A stretch of DNA of 6,357 nucleotides, taken from an uncultured Ruminococcus sp. (GTDB taxonomy: Bacteria > Bacillota > Clostridia > Oscillospirales > Ruminococcaceae). The notes under the pieces are model-generated. The model was given only the letters and a program-made list of their open reading frames with translations. It was not told the origin of the DNA and did no database searches. The DNA is taken from assembly GCA_947176685.1 (NCBI GenBank), contig CAMWRL010000106.1:1-6357 (forward strand), read 5' to 3'. The position numbers and the translations under genes were made by a program. This document shows positions 6,005 through 6,357 of this stretch, one piece after another; position 1 is the stretch's first letter; each line of letters opens with the position of its first letter.

Positions 6005-6352
6005 TCAGTCAAAATTTATAAGCAGAGGATAATTTTTTGTATATGATGCATAGAAATCATCAAATAATTTAAAAAACAATTCTATTGCAGCATCATTATC
6101 ATTAACATTTTTTTCGATTGTTTCAAACCAAAATTCAAATTCTGTCGGTTCAACATCAAATTTTTTTCTTACAAATTTTGGAAATTCATTTTTAAAGAAC
6201 ATATCAAAATCATCTTTTTGATTAAACGATGTTTCTGCACATAGAAAACCGTTTATAAAGAAACCTATATCAGAAATTGAATCAATTTTATTTTTCCCGA
6301 AACATACACCAGGTCTGACTTTAATTATTGATACAAATTTATGTATATTCAT
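6005..6352 (-). CDS. Hypothetical 115-residue protein with KVRPGVCFG motif
   Basis: Not identified to a named family. The frame starts at ATG 6352-6350, but only five bases precede it in the window. No ribosome binding site can be seen, and the frame may extend beyond the right edge. It opens MNIHKFVSIIKVRPGVCFG (RPG at 13-15), followed by FFINGFLCAE (31-40), a Phe/Lys-rich helical part (NEFPKFVRKKF) and an acidic helix DAAIELFFKLFDDF (87-100). From memory, an RPGxxxG stretch followed by FIxGY/F and a C-terminal FFxLxDEF helix is shared by a group of small bacterial proteins often found in toxin-immunity neighbourhoods. That is unverified. The gene is very AT-rich (about 25% GC), unlike everything else here, which suggests recent acquisition. 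Its stop TGA overlaps the edge of the ribosome binding site region of the 89-residue gene, so the two are likely cotranscribed. Confidence 0.72.
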   Translation of the reverse strand: MNIHKFVSIIKVRPGVCFGKNKIDSISDIGFFINGFLCAETSFNQKDDFDMFFKNEFPKFVRKKFDVEPTEFEFWFETIEKNVNDNDAAIELFFKLFDDFYASYTKNYPLLINFD

Positions 6353-6357
6353 TATAT

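Overview
The window looks like chromosomal DNA from a Gram-positive, plant-fibre-degrading gut or rumen clostridium, most likely Ruminococcus or a close relative in the Oscillospiraceae. This rests on three things: strong AGGAGG-type ribosome binding sites, a GH3 glycosidase with the domain arrangement I associate with Ruminococcus and Butyrivibrio enzymes, and an SPFH/zinc-ribbon protein of a type common in Clostridia. The genus is inferred by recognition, not by a search.

Bases 1-1764 hold the 3' part of a GH3 beta-glucosidase-type gene, which enters from the left edge, followed with no gap by a small ArsC/Spx-like thioredoxin-fold gene. The stop of the first abuts the start of the second, so they are probably cotranscribed. 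Bases 1765-1864 hold an extended -10 promoter with a perfect 9-bp inverted repeat at the expected transcription start. This drives a gene (1865-3229) for a cytoplasmic SPFH-domain protein that ends in three near-identical 27-residue zinc ribbons plus a fourth, divergent one. Bases 3230-3362 contain a GC-rich hairpin and several short inverted repeats ahead of glmS (3363-5201), a complete glucosamine-6-phosphate synthase that makes the first precursor of the cell-wall amino sugars. A strong, probably bidirectional terminator follows.

From 5229 to the right edge the coding strand flips. Three small genes of unknown function (115, 89 and 124 residues) read leftward as a likely operon and converge on glmS. 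Between the last two is an interrupted reading frame that may be a gene remnant. Base composition changes sharply across this cluster, from about 25% GC at the right edge to about 45% in the 89-residue gene and about 36% in the 124-residue gene, against roughly 44% in the housekeeping part. Size, charge, composition and remembered sequence features fit an accessory cassette such as an array of orphan immunity genes for polymorphic toxins. That is inference, and any matching toxin would lie beyond the right edge.

The left part (1-5201) is ordinary metabolic and envelope biology with some local regulatory features. The least explained part is the leftward cluster at 5229-6352. No RNA genes, insertion sequences, CRISPR arrays or glmS ribozyme were seen.
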